Source of the DNA: Oenococcus kitaharae DSM 17330
GTDB lineage: Bacteria > Bacillota > Bacilli > Lactobacillales > Lactobacillaceae
DNA length: 64,000 nt
NCBI RefSeq assembly: GCF_000241055.1
Contig: NZ_CM001398.1
Location: 1,652,624-1,716,623, forward strand
Reading direction: 5' to 3'
The position numbers were made by a program, and so were the translations under genes. The notes beneath the pieces are model-generated. The model was not told the DNA's origin and searched no databases. It was given only the letters and a program-made list of their open reading frames with translations. Positions 7,326 through 16,460 of the stretch are shown here, piece after piece (within the stretch, counting starts at the first letter, position 1; every line of letters starts with the position of its first letter).

Positions 7326-8677
7326 TCTGAATAACGCCATCTTTTGTCCATGATCAGCCGTGCAACAAAAAGACCCATTGGCAGAAACATAATAATTAAA
7401 ATTGCCTGCGTCAGCCAGGTGGCACCGGCTGAAATATGATTCAGCCCGATATAATACATGGCACGATAGATATAAAGGCCCGGCACCATGATTACGATTG
7501 CCGGCACAGTCAAGCTGATTCGAGGGAAGCCAGTCTTGCGATTGATTAAAGAAGCCAGCATGCCGGCTGTCAGGGCACCGGCAAACGCCGCCGCTGCTGC
7601 TGGTATATTTGTCAAATCAACCAATTCCAGCCGCAGTGTATTTGCGACAGCACCAATGCAGCCAGCTAAAAAGGCCATTCTCCAAGGGCTGTTGAACATC
7701 ATTGAAAAGCCGTAGACACCACAAAAACTAGCTGGAATCCGCAGCAGCATCAATTGCCAATCATTGAGACCCAAAGGCAGAAAATTGCCCGGCGCGAAGT
7801 GGACTAGCAAGGCAACCAGCCAGCCGACCAAGGTGGCCACTAAAGTGATCATTAAGGCATAAGTTAATCGTTCCAGGCCAGACCGCATATCAGATTTGGA
7901 CATATCCAGCATGCTCGTAATAAATGGGAATCCTGGAACCACAAAGAGCATGGCGCCAATATAGCCGACTTCATGCTGGGGTGAAATCATAAAAAAGATA
8001 CCAAGCAGTTTAAAAATACCCAGATATGACAAGCTGGCCAAAGCGACACCGGCAGCCGTGCAGGCCAATGTCGTAATGTGATGGTCGATGAGTTTTCGGC
8101 GCAGCAAATTTCCCATGCCAGCGCCAATAAAAGAGCAGATCATCTCGACAATACCGCCACCAAGCAGGAAAACGAAGCCGCTGCAGGCTAAAGCTGCGGC
8201 AAAAGCAGCCTGCCAATATGAATAGTTACCAGGTTTTCTTTGAATCGCATCCAGTTGTTCATGAATTTCGCGGACAGATAGGGGCAGACTTTTTTCTTCA
8301 AAATGGTCGACAAATCGTTCCATCTGATCCAATTTGTCTGTATTCACGCCAGTTGTCGGCAAAGACAGTACCTGTGTATAGCTGAGGTTTTCGCTAAAAC
8401 AAGTGTATTCAATCGAAATGAGTCCGATATCCGCCGAACATGTCAGCCCTAAACTACGCGCGATCGTATTCATGGCCTCACGCACCCGCCAGGCACCAGT
8501 TCCGCAAGCCAGCATCAAAATACCGACACGTCCAACAAGCGATGATTTATCTTCAAGCACAGCTGAAGCTGATAAAGTATCTCGATTTGCAACAAAACGC
8601 CCCCAATGAATCGTCATATGGTGGTTGGGCAGATTACCAGTATTTTTACGTATAATTTTATTTCTTTTATTAAACAT
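7322..8677 (-). CDS. threonine/serine exporter family protein, ThrE type
   Basis: 451 residues that contain both ThrE parts. The N-terminal cytoplasmic domain (about 1-150) has the conserved block MLACGTGAWRVREAMNTIARSLGL, and about ten hydrophobic segments follow from residue 155 to the end. In many Firmicutes the two halves are separate genes; here they are fused. The family exports threonine and serine, and some members move dicarboxylates, so the substrate is not certain. The start has CGGAGAG upstream. Its stop overlaps the stop of the convergent VanX-like gene by four bases. Confidence 0.85.
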   Translation of the reverse strand: MFNKRNKIIRKNTGNLPNHHMTIHWGRFVANRDTLSASAVLEDKSSLVGRVGILMLACGTGAWRVREAMNTIARSLGLTCSADIGLISIEYTCFSENLSYTQVLSLPTTGVNTDKLDQMERFVDHFEEKSLPLSVREIHEQLDAIQRKPGNYSYWQAAFAAALACSGFVFLLGGGIVEMICSFIGAGMGNLLRRKLIDHHITTLACTAAGVALASLSYLGIFKLLGIFFMISPQHEVGYIGAMLFVVPGFPFITSMLDMSKSDMRSGLERLTYALMITLVATLVGWLVALLVHFAPGNFLPLGLNDWQLMLLRIPASFCGVYGFSMMFNSPWRMAFLAGCIGAVANTLRLELVDLTNIPAAAAAFAGALTAGMLASLINRKTGFPRISLTVPAIVIMVPGLYIYRAMYYIGLNHISAGATWLTQAILIIMFLPMGLFVARLIMDKRWRYSD

Positions 8678-8893
8678 TTCTCTCCGTTAAACGCGCTGAA
8701 AATCAAAAGGCAACACCCGAAAAAAATCAGGCTACTCACAAGACCTCATTTTAATGCCAATTTCAACGAATAATTACGACAAAACATGAAAAAATGCCTG
8801 TTTTTGCCTGCCTTTTGATGGTTGGAATATTAAAAAAGCATAAAATGGAAAAAATAAATATAATGAACACTAAGACCTCAAAGGAGCTCATTC

Positions 8894-9304
8894 ATGTATA
8901 ACGGCAGACCGTTTCTGCAGATTTTTATTTTCTTAAAAAAATTTTTAATCGCGACTGTTGCCCTACAATTGGTCTTTTCACTGATCGTTACAAATATTCA
9001 AGAGTTCCCTATCAGTGATAACCGTAATCTGATTTCGACTATCTCGATTTACACAGCTATTTTCATTGCACTGCTAAATACTTTCCAAGGCATCTGTGTC
9101 TTCGTCGATGTTAACCGCCTTTTCAGAATTATTTATGTGATTAGCTGTTATCTAAGCAACGCCTTAATTGTCACTGTCTGTGTAGTTAATCTTCAGATCT
9201 CAAACTTCATGTATGCTGGTATTATTGCCGGCGCGATTGGCTTGGCCCTACTGTCTTATGAATTTTATACAAAGAGATCTGCGATGTTTGACGAAAGCAA
9301 CTAG
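8894..9304 (+). CDS. small integral membrane protein of unknown function
   Basis: 136 residues with four hydrophobic segments at about 15-33, 47-66, 78-98 and 105-122, and short charged ends. I do not recognise a family. The start has AAAGGAGCTC upstream, and a TATAAT-like element near 8857 could be its promoter. The 215 bases before it (8678-8893) hold no other feature I can support. The gene is followed after five bases by the convergent NrtR-like gene. Confidence 0.65.
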   Translation: MYNGRPFLQIFIFLKKFLIATVALQLVFSLIVTNIQEFPISDNRNLISTISIYTAIFIALLNTFQGICVFVDVNRLFRIIYVISCYLSNALIVTVCVVNLQISNFMYAGIIAGAIGLALLSYEFYTKRSAMFDESN

Positions 9305-9308
9305 GCAG

Positions 9309-10076
9309 CTACTCGATCAAATAAGATAAATGATAGAGTTTGGCTGGGCGGCCCTTATATTTGCTATTGCTGATACCGACTTCCTCAAATAAATGCTGAT
9401 GAGTTTTTTTGAAGTTCGAATTATCAATCTTATCAATCGGCAGCTGCAAAAAAGCGGCAAACACTGACCGTGCTTTTTTAAGCGTAAACGTATCACCTAA
9501 AACCAGCAAGATATTCGGCTGGTAATCCAGCTTGTTTTTAATTCTCTGGCAAGCAGCTTTGACGATCCATTCGTGGTCAAAAGCCAAGTCTGTTTGCGGC
9601 GACAAAGCATTTAAATGCTCGTAATAGACAGCTTCATCATCTTCTGCAGCGGTGTAAAAACGTGATTGGCCGTGTGTCAGGCAAAAACGGCCTTTCTGTG
9701 ATGAAAACGAGAACCAATGGGCATCCAAAGCACCATAGCCCGCCTTCAGCTTAGGCATTTCCGGCAGAAAAGTCATATAGGCCAAAGACAAGACACGCCG
9801 GTCAGGGGCACGCAATTTATTCGTAAAAGTACCTAATTGTTCTGTATGGACACTGGATAGATTTAAACCGATTTTCTCTTTGATCAGACGCAAAACGGCA
9901 GTCTCGCCACTTTCCTGTGTCCGCATAAAAGTCTCTGGCAGCGCCCAAAAGTTCTTGTAGGGCTCATCGGCCCTTTTAACTAATAATAACTGCAGCTGGT
10001 CATTTTTCTGATCGTAACTCCAAATCACATTTGTAATCGTGATATATGGACGTTCGAGAATTGTCGCTTCTAGCAC
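9309..10076 (-). CDS. NrtR-like regulator: NUDIX domain plus winged helix
   Basis: 255 residues. The first 145 residues form a NUDIX-like domain (YITITNVIWSYDQKNDQLQLLLVKRADEPYKNFWALPETF) and the last 80 a winged-helix-like region ending YKGRPAKLYHLSYLIE. The Nudix box is broken: where catalytic members have REUxEExGU this protein has RLIKEKIGL, so it is more likely a ligand sensor than a hydrolase. In other bacteria NrtR represses NAD metabolism genes and responds to ADP-ribose-type ligands. No NAD gene lies next to it. An 11-base palindrome in its own upstream region suggests autoregulation (inference). Confidence 0.78.
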   Translation of the reverse strand: MLEATILERPYITITNVIWSYDQKNDQLQLLLVKRADEPYKNFWALPETFMRTQESGETAVLRLIKEKIGLNLSSVHTEQLGTFTNKLRAPDRRVLSLAYMTFLPEMPKLKAGYGALDAHWFSFSSQKGRFCLTHGQSRFYTAAEDDEAVYYEHLNALSPQTDLAFDHEWIVKAACQRIKNKLDYQPNILLVLGDTFTLKKARSVFAAFLQLPIDKIDNSNFKKTHQHLFEEVGISNSKYKGRPAKLYHLSYLIE

Positions 10077-10086
10077 AAAACACCTC

Positions 10087-10097
10087 TTAGTAACTAA
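10087..10097. promoter_or_regulatory. possible operator palindrome upstream of the NrtR-like gene
   Basis: TTAGT A ACTAA is a perfect 5-1-5 inverted repeat eleven bases before the regulator start, in the region shared with the divergent nuclease-like gene. Another TTAGT occurs near 10130. Confidence 0.35.
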
Positions 10098-10182
10098 TTT
10101 AATACAATCTCAGGCGAAAATGTCAAAAAATTAGTCTATCAGATCAGATCAAATAACTGTAAAATGGCTCCTTGGAGAGAAA

Positions 10183-11454
10183 ATGAATACAACATATTTA
10201 CGCGACATTATTGATCAATACATGCAAAAGGACGGCTTGCTGTATGCAAACTGGTTTATTCATAGTGAAGAACGTCTAAAAGCCTTCAATCAGGTCAGAA
10301 AAGGTACGAAAAAAATCATCAAAAGCATTCGCGACGGCAGTTTCCCCAGAGATCTGCATGGGTCTGCTTTAGAAGAAGTCATGGATGTCATTGCCAGTCA
10401 GCAGGAAATATTTAAAGGTGCCAAACATGCTTTTATGTGGAAACCAAAAATGCGCATTCCGGATATTTACGAAAATAAGACGAACCAATTGGCTTTTGCT
10501 GATATGCTGGACGAGATTCTCCACACAAATAACGAGATGAAGATGCTGATGGCTGTTGAAACACTTGATCAAAAAAAGATCAAAGGCTTAGGGCCGGCTG
10601 TTGCTAATATCTTGTATTTTCTCGAGCCCACTATTTTCTGCCCTTTTAATACAAAAATTGTCGAAGGCTTCAATTATTTAACGCATTCAAAGATCAAATT
10701 GGGCAAGTGGTCGGAATATTTCAAATTACGTGACGGTATCATTGAATTAAATCAGGCCGCCGGCCTGTTTTCTAAAGACTTAGGTGCTTTTTCTGGTTTT
10801 CTTTTTGACATTGGCAAACTGAATTATTTAATCAAAGAAACCGAATCGCTTGATTTAAGCAGCTACAGTCATACTCAGGCCAAAGTCGATATGCAGATTG
10901 AAACACAAGACTTAAAGAGCCTGCACTACAAAATTCAGTATCTATTAGCAGATATTGGCAATCACATCGGTTATCGTGCCTGGATTGCAGCCAATGATCA
11001 TGGCCGCTTGTATCAAGGCCGGCGTTTGGGCGATTTATCCTTACCTGCGCTTCCAAAAACAATGGCCGACCTACCGGCCGAACTGAAAGAGACGGTTTCT
11101 TTAATTGATGTCATTTGGTTTGCTAAAGACGGCACTCCGGTCGCATCTTTTGAGGTAGAAAAGTCGACATCAATTATGTCCGGCATGAATCGCATGGATG
11201 ATCTTTATCAGATCAACAGCGATGGCATGATGCTCTATATTGTGGCCCCGAATAAAAGAGAAAAAGAAGTCTTGATACAGTTCAATCGGCCGCACTATAT
11301 GTACAACCATGATCTGCATGACCATATCCGCTACATTTTGTTTGATGATCTGATCAAACAAGCTGAAGCGATTAAAACATTCGGCCGAGATTTTTCTATC
11401 CTGGCATTTATTTCTCATTTTGCTGACGGCAAGCTTGTCGAACAGAATATGTAG
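10183..11454 (+). CDS. solitary restriction-endonuclease-like protein (helix-hairpin-helix plus PD-(D/E)xK-like region)
   Basis: 423 residues, start with TTGGAGAG upstream. Residues about 131-163 read KKIKGLGPAVANILYFLEP and onwards, a helix-hairpin-helix-like DNA-binding element. The C-terminal part has LIDVIWF (Asp309), then FEVEKSTS (Glu324-x-Glu326, Lys327) and a following SGMNRMDDLY block. An Asp followed about 15 residues later by ExE resembles the BamHI variant of the PD-(D/E)xK nuclease active site. It looks like a type II restriction enzyme or a defence nuclease. No methyltransferase lies beside it in this window, so it is an orphan. The nuclease call is inference from motifs. Confidence 0.6.
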   Translation: MNTTYLRDIIDQYMQKDGLLYANWFIHSEERLKAFNQVRKGTKKIIKSIRDGSFPRDLHGSALEEVMDVIASQQEIFKGAKHAFMWKPKMRIPDIYENKTNQLAFADMLDEILHTNNEMKMLMAVETLDQKKIKGLGPAVANILYFLEPTIFCPFNTKIVEGFNYLTHSKIKLGKWSEYFKLRDGIIELNQAAGLFSKDLGAFSGFLFDIGKLNYLIKETESLDLSSYSHTQAKVDMQIETQDLKSLHYKIQYLLADIGNHIGYRAWIAANDHGRLYQGRRLGDLSLPALPKTMADLPAELKETVSLIDVIWFAKDGTPVASFEVEKSTSIMSGMNRMDDLYQINSDGMMLYIVAPNKREKEVLIQFNRPHYMYNHDLHDHIRYILFDDLIKQAEAIKTFGRDFSILAFISHFADGKLVEQNM

Positions 11455-11460
11455 CAAGCA

Positions 11461-12462
11461 TCAAAAAGATCCGCCGTAGACACGTTTAGCCGCAACCACG
11501 ACTGCCTTGCCTTTTTTATCCGGCCCATCCAGCAAGGATTGATGTAAATTCATCGCGGACTGCCGACCCATTTCCATCGGATCCTGTTCCATTAAATCAA
11601 TGCCATCGGCGACAAAACGCGACCAATTCCAGTCATCAAAACTTAGCAATCCAACATCTTGAGGAAAAGCAACCTTAAACTCCCGGCAAAAAGATAAAAT
11701 TTTAAACAGAATCGGCCCCATTAAAGCCACCAACAGCGTTCGCTGTGTTTTATCGGCCGTCATGGCCAAAAGTTCCTTTTGCAGCCAAAGATCATCATGG
11801 CCAAAAATATTAATCATACTGACCTGCTCATGGAAATCTGCTGCTGCCGAGCGAAAACCTGCTATTCGCGGACTTTGAGCCGAAATATTTTTGATGCGAC
11901 AGACAAGAATCAAGCGCGTATAGCCTCGTTTAGCGGCTTCACTGCCTAAATTATAGCTAGACGCAAAATTATTCGTGACAACCTTGCTGATATAAGCCGG
12001 TTGGCCGTCAACTTCGCGATCCGCAAAAACTAGAGCTGTCCCGGCATCAACAATATTTTTATAAGATCGAAAGTGGCGGCGGCTGGCCTGAATAATAAAG
12101 CCATCTACCCTTTGCGATAGCAAACGGTCAATGCCCACACCTTCTTCCCGACCGGAATTATTCGCGTTCAGCAAGAGCACACTATAGCCCAGTGGCTGAA
12201 AAAAATTATAAATACCCGTAAAGAGCAGAGAAGAGAACATATTTGTCGTATCGGCAACTATAACACCAATCATTTTTGTATGCTGCTGGCGCATATCCCT
12301 AGCTGAGGAAAAAGGCCGATACTGCAGCCTTTTAATGGCTTGTTTAACCGCCTCTTTTGTCTCAGGGCTCATTTTATTAAAACGGCCATTTAAATAATGA
12401 GAAATCGTTGTTGCTGAAACGCCCACTTCTTTAGCGACATCTGAAATTGTGGCGCGTTTCAT
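11461..12462 (-). CDS. LacI family transcriptional regulator of the gluconate operon
   Basis: From the ATG at 12462 (AAAGGAGGCCTGT upstream) the protein has 333 residues. The N-terminus RATISDVAKEVGVSATTISHYLNG is a LacI helix-turn-helix, followed by the hinge RLQYRPFSSARDMR and a periplasmic-binding-protein-like sensor domain with ADTTNMFSSLLFTGI and QRVDGFIIQAS. It follows gntK after a terminator, on the same strand. A perfect 18-bp palindrome upstream of the operon at 16262-16279 is its likely operator. The effector is probably gluconate or a phosphorylated derivative (inference). An upstream in-frame start at 12483 is less likely because it would precede the ribosome binding site. Confidence 0.85.
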   Translation of the reverse strand: MKRATISDVAKEVGVSATTISHYLNGRFNKMSPETKEAVKQAIKRLQYRPFSSARDMRQQHTKMIGVIVADTTNMFSSLLFTGIYNFFQPLGYSVLLLNANNSGREEGVGIDRLLSQRVDGFIIQASRRHFRSYKNIVDAGTALVFADREVDGQPAYISKVVTNNFASSYNLGSEAAKRGYTRLILVCRIKNISAQSPRIAGFRSAAADFHEQVSMINIFGHDDLWLQKELLAMTADKTQRTLLVALMGPILFKILSFCREFKVAFPQDVGLLSFDDWNWSRFVADGIDLMEQDPMEMGRQSAMNLHQSLLDGPDKKGKAVVVAAKRVYGGSF

Positions 12463-12499
12463 ACAGGCCTCCTTTGATCCCATTCTTGACTTATCATAA

Positions 12500-12528
12500 T
12501 AAAAAAAGAGATAAGAGGCATCTCTTTT
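12500..12528 (-). terminator. intrinsic terminator after gntK
   Basis: Minus strand AGAGAT, loop GCCTCTT, ATCTCT, then TTTTTTT. It separates the gluconate operon from the LacI gene, which may be reached by read-through. Confidence 0.8.
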
Positions 12529-12555
12529 AAGTATACAAGTCCGACTATGCGTTTT

Positions 12556-14088
12556 TTAAGCCTGCTTTTTTTGAAAATCAGCAATGTTTTTGTATTCATC
12601 TTTTAATTGGCGGCTCAAGCGAATATAAATCGGCATCAATTCGCGATAGGCCCGAAAGTTCTTCGGATCTGGTGCGTAGGTCTTAGTTGGACCGACAAAT
12701 TGTTTGACAACATTTAAATTATCCACTAAGCCAGTAGAAACCATGCCCATCACAGCAGCACCCAAGCAGGAAGACTCAAAATTTTCCGGGATCGTAATCG
12801 GCTGTTCAAAAACATCCGCAAGAATCTGACGACAGAAAGGCGATTGCGTAAAACCGCCAGTCGCCAGAATTGTCTTGCCTTTTCCAACAACCTCTTCTAG
12901 AGCCAGCAGGACTGTATAAAGATTATAAACAATCCCTTCAAGAACAGCTCGAATCATGTTAGCACGCGTATGCATCTGTGTTAAGCCAAAAAATGCGCCA
13001 CGAGCATTAGCGTCCCAGATAGGTGCGCGCTCACCACCCAAAAAAGGCAGGAATAGCAAACCGCCAGCCCCAGCCGGCACCGTTTGAGCAATATCAGTCA
13101 AAAGCGTATAAGCGTCTTTTTTTAAAAGCGCCGCCGTGCTTTGTTCAGCATCAAATAGATTATCGCGCGCCCAGCGGAAAACGACGCCGCCATTATTAAC
13201 CGGTCCGCCGACGACCCACATCTTGCGCGTCAGAGCATAGCAAAAGACACGTTCTTTAGGATCGATCACAGGATGATCTGTCACAACACGAATCCCGCCA
13301 GAAGTACCGATCGTGACGGCCATTTCCCCTTTTTCAATTGCACCAACGCCCAAATTAGATAAAGCACCGTCAAAAGCGCCTTGAACAAAGGGCGTCTCTG
13401 TTGGATAACCCAGCCGTTTGGCAAAATCAGGATTCATGCCCTTGGTCTGCTGATAACCATCAACAATTTTTGGCAGCTGACTGCGTTTTGCACCCGTCAA
13501 AGCCAGGGCTTGTGCATCCCAATCCAACTTGAAGATATTAAAAATACCTGTGCAGCTGGCAACGGAAATGTCCATCTGCCAAACGCCGAATAAACGATAA
13601 AAAACGTATTCTTTAATGCCGCCAAAATAGGCAGCTTGATCGTAAATGTCCTTTTTTTCGGTTTTCAGCCATAACAGCTTGCATAACAGCGACATAGGAT
13701 GAATCGGCGTGCCTGTATGTTCATAAAGACTTTTCCCGCGCCCATCGGCTTTCAGTTGGTCGGCATACTTAGCGGCTCGCGTATCTGCCCAAGTAATCAC
13801 GCGCGTTAAAGGCCGATGCTGATCATCAAGCACAATCAGGCTTTGATTGACGCTGGAAAAAGAAACAGCCGCTAAATGGTTCTTCTTCAAATCTGCGTGA
13901 CGCAAAATATCCTGCAGACAAGCCAGCACGGCTTCAAAAATCTCCTCTGGATCTTCCTCGGCCATACCGCTGGCATCGCGGTATAAAGGATAAAGTTTTT
14001 CGGCCTGCAAAATCACTTTGCCGTTTGTATCATACAAAACACCTTTCGTACTGGTTGTACCAATATCCATTCCAATGACATAATTCAT
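12556..14088 (-). CDS. gntK: gluconokinase, FGGY family
   Basis: Phosphorylates gluconate to 6-phosphogluconate. 510 residues, typical for the FGGY kinases. The N-terminal ATP-binding motif is VIGMDIGTTSTKGVLYD. Other family signatures are VITWADTRAAKYADQL (about residue 96), EYVFYRLFG, GAFDGALSNLGVGAI (about 240), FLPFLGGERAPIWDANARGAFFGL, and the second FGGY-type block ILATGGFTQSPFCRQILAD. It lies behind gntP and an SDR gene on the same strand, which makes gluconate the likely substrate. The spacing to gntP is 24 bases. Confidence 0.92.
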   Translation of the reverse strand: MNYVIGMDIGTTSTKGVLYDTNGKVILQAEKLYPLYRDASGMAEEDPEEIFEAVLACLQDILRHADLKKNHLAAVSFSSVNQSLIVLDDQHRPLTRVITWADTRAAKYADQLKADGRGKSLYEHTGTPIHPMSLLCKLLWLKTEKKDIYDQAAYFGGIKEYVFYRLFGVWQMDISVASCTGIFNIFKLDWDAQALALTGAKRSQLPKIVDGYQQTKGMNPDFAKRLGYPTETPFVQGAFDGALSNLGVGAIEKGEMAVTIGTSGGIRVVTDHPVIDPKERVFCYALTRKMWVVGGPVNNGGVVFRWARDNLFDAEQSTAALLKKDAYTLLTDIAQTVPAGAGGLLFLPFLGGERAPIWDANARGAFFGLTQMHTRANMIRAVLEGIVYNLYTVLLALEEVVGKGKTILATGGFTQSPFCRQILADVFEQPITIPENFESSCLGAAVMGMVSTGLVDNLNVVKQFVGPTKTYAPDPKNFRAYRELMPIYIRLSRQLKDEYKNIADFQKKQA

Positions 14089-14112
14089 TATTTGATAACT
14101 CCTTTCTAAAAA

Positions 14113-15447
14113 TTACATAAACATCGATAGTGCCAAGATTGACAGCAATCCTGCCACAGAAATGACGCTGGTCAAAGTTGTCCAAGACAAGAAGGTCTCT
14201 TTTAAACTGAGTCCGAAATATTCCTTAATCATCCAGAAACCAGCATCATTAACGTGATCAGCAAAGACAGAGCCGGCACCAATCGCCAGAACAATCAAAG
14301 CTGGATTGACCCCAGAGTTCGTCACCACTGAAGTCACAAGACTGGCAGCTGTAATAGAAGCAACCGTAGAGGACCCTAAACTGACACGTAGCAAAGCCGC
14401 GATCAGCCAAGCGACAAAAATGGGCGACAAACTCGTCTGGCTAAATAGCTGACCGATGTATTTGGATACGCCGCCATCGACAAGCACTTGCCTGAAAGCA
14501 CCACCCCCACCGATAATTAACAGCATCATTGAAATTTGCTGAACGGCAGCTGTCATTGAGTTGCCAATCTCTTTGATTTTCTTTCCGCGCAGCAGCCCCA
14601 TTGTAAAGATGGCAATCAGCAGCGAGATCAGCATGGCTGCGTCAGGTGCGCCGATGAATTGAATGGTTTCATTAATGACATTCGTTTTTGGCAGGATAAA
14701 TGAGAAAATTGTTGCGACACTAATCAAAATGACCGGCAGCAAAGCCGTGATAACGCTAATGGTAAAACCCGGCGTCTCCGCCAATTTGAATTCCTTATAG
14801 TGCCCAAGCACCGAGACATCAACATCCTTGTGATAAGCGCTCGGATAAAAACGGTGCAGAAAATAATTAAAAATCGGTCCTGAAATAATAATCGTCGGAA
14901 TTGAGACGATGATGCCTAGCAGCAGCACATTGCCTAAAGGCGCGTTTAATGCTTGCGCAACGGCAGTTGGTGCTGGATGAGGAGGCAGAAAGCCATGAGC
15001 GACATTCAGCGTTGCCGCCATGGGGATGCCAAGATACAAAAGCGGCATGTCAACTTCTCTGGCAATCACAAAAATGATTGGCAGCAGGACAACTAACCCG
15101 ACTTCAAAGAAAAGTGCCAGGCCAATGATAAAAGAAGTTAAAATCACGGCTATTTGAATCCGTTTTTTGCCAAAAGTACTAATTAATTTATTGGCAATAC
15201 GGAAACCGCCGCCCGAATCGGAAATAAGTTTTCCTAGCATAGAACCGAATCCGAAGATAACGGCCAAATGTCCTAATTGACCGCCAATACCAGTTTCAAT
15301 ACTGGTCGGAATGTTGGCGACAGGAATACCTAAGGTCAATCCAACGATAAAAGCAACGATGACAAGAGAAACAAAAGTGTTTAACTTCAATTTGGTAATT
15401 AATAAGATCAATACAATCACACCGATGAGAACAATTAAAAGCGGCAT
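14113..15447 (-). CDS. gntP: gluconate permease, GntP family
   Basis: Proton-coupled uptake of gluconate or a related sugar acid. 444 residues with about 12 membrane segments. GntP features include the N-terminal LKLNTFVSLVIVAFIVGLTLGIPV, GSMLGKLISDSGGGFRIA (about residue 70), AHGFLPPHPAPTAVAQALNAPLG (about 155), and GAGSVFADHVNDAGFWMIKEYFGLSLKET near the C-terminus. It sits between the SDR gene and gntK in one transcription unit. The start has GAGGAAAC upstream. Confidence 0.93.
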   Translation of the reverse strand: MPLLIVLIGVIVLILLITKLKLNTFVSLVIVAFIVGLTLGIPVANIPTSIETGIGGQLGHLAVIFGFGSMLGKLISDSGGGFRIANKLISTFGKKRIQIAVILTSFIIGLALFFEVGLVVLLPIIFVIAREVDMPLLYLGIPMAATLNVAHGFLPPHPAPTAVAQALNAPLGNVLLLGIIVSIPTIIISGPIFNYFLHRFYPSAYHKDVDVSVLGHYKEFKLAETPGFTISVITALLPVILISVATIFSFILPKTNVINETIQFIGAPDAAMLISLLIAIFTMGLLRGKKIKEIGNSMTAAVQQISMMLLIIGGGGAFRQVLVDGGVSKYIGQLFSQTSLSPIFVAWLIAALLRVSLGSSTVASITAASLVTSVVTNSGVNPALIVLAIGAGSVFADHVNDAGFWMIKEYFGLSLKETFLSWTTLTSVISVAGLLSILALSMFM

Positions 15448-15471
15448 TGTGTTTCCTCTTTTCTAATATTT

Positions 15472-16245
15472 TTAACGCAGCAGATAACCGCCGTCGACAG
15501 GGATCGTGGCACCTGTGACGTAATTTGACGCATCACTGGACAAATAAATGACCGTCCCCATGAGTTCGGATGGTTGTGCCCAATGGCCGGCAGGAATGTG
15601 CGACAAAATTTCTTGGCTGCGGTTTGGATCCTGCTGCAAGGCCTTTGTCATGGCTGTGTCGATATAACCCGGAGCAATGGCATTGACTTGAATATTGTCA
15701 GCAGCCAAGGCATCTGCATAGGCTTTCGTTAACCCGATCACACCATGTTTACTAGCCGTATAAGGAAAAATATACTTGCCGGCGCGGAAGGATTGCATGG
15801 ACCCAATATTGATGATCTTTCCCTTGTGCTGTTTGACCATAATTTTGGCTGCCTCGTGCGACAAGAAATAAAGCGCGTTCAAATTAATATCAATCACCTT
15901 TTTCCAGTCCGCGTCTTTGAAATCCAGCAGCGAATTGCGAATCTGTACACCCGCATTGTTTATGAGAATATCCAGTCGACCATAAGCCTTCACACAGGTG
16001 GCAATAACTTTGGCTGCCACGCCTTCCTCGGTAATATCCTGCTGCAGGAAAAGAGCTTTCCGACCTATTTTTGAAGCCTTTTCTTTTAAATCTTCCCAAC
16101 CCTTTTGGCTGCGGCTGACCACGAAAATATCAGCGCCAGCTGACAAGAGCGCTTGAGAATAATAAGCGCCTAGACCCGAAGCGCCTCCAGTGATGACAGC
16201 GATTTTGCCCTCCAAATTAAATAAATTATCTGTCTGTAAATCCAT
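15472..16245 (-). CDS. SDR oxidoreductase, gluconate 5-dehydrogenase-like
   Basis: 257 residues of the classical short-chain dehydrogenase fold: cofactor motif TGGASGLGAYYS (about 19-30), NNAG at about residue 93, catalytic Ser in NIGSMQSF and YTASK (YxxxK), and the terminal YVTGATIPVDGGYLLR. As the first gene of a gluconate operon it most likely reduces 5-keto-gluconate to gluconate (IdnO/Gno type), but 2-deoxy-gluconate 3-dehydrogenase is an equal alternative. AAAAAAGGAGAA precedes the start. The upstream region holds a palindrome and a cre-like site. Confidence 0.82.
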   Translation of the reverse strand: MDLQTDNLFNLEGKIAVITGGASGLGAYYSQALLSAGADIFVVSRSQKGWEDLKEKASKIGRKALFLQQDITEEGVAAKVIATCVKAYGRLDILINNAGVQIRNSLLDFKDADWKKVIDINLNALYFLSHEAAKIMVKQHKGKIINIGSMQSFRAGKYIFPYTASKHGVIGLTKAYADALAADNIQVNAIAPGYIDTAMTKALQQDPNRSQEILSHIPAGHWAQPSELMGTVIYLSSDASNYVTGATIPVDGGYLLR

Positions 16246-16261
16246 CCAATTCTCCTTTTTT

Positions 16262-16279
16262 AGGTTTATCGATAAACCT
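16262..16279. promoter_or_regulatory. perfect 18-bp palindrome, probable LacI-type operator of the gluconate operon
   Basis: AGGTTTATCGATAAACCT reads the same on both strands. It lies 17 bases before the start codon of the SDR gene. A palindrome with a central CG is typical of LacI family operators, and a LacI gene follows the operon. Confidence 0.75.
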
Positions 16280-16280
16280 T

Positions 16281-16294
16281 TGGAAACGCTTTCA
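16281..16294. promoter_or_regulatory. cre-like site for CcpA
   Basis: TGGAAACGCTTTCA fits the consensus TGWAANCGNTNWCA with one mismatch. It is adjacent to the palindromic operator, so the operon should be under both specific and catabolite control. TAAGCGCTTA at 16373-16382 is a second, weaker candidate. Confidence 0.72.
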
Positions 16295-16460
16295 TATTAG
16301 GATAAGAAGGATTAAAAGTCAAATAAAATGATTGCTTTGGTCGAGAAAAAGCTAATCATCTATATTCAGGGTAAGCGCTTAATCTTTATTTAAAGCTCCT
16401 TTGATAGGATTGAGTCATCGGCAATTAACCGATAACTACTATTTTCCAGGAGGAGAAGCA

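Noticed and set aside
12463..12483. Upstream start of the LacI regulator
   Set aside because: It would place the start before the AGGAGG site; ATG at 12462 is well spaced.
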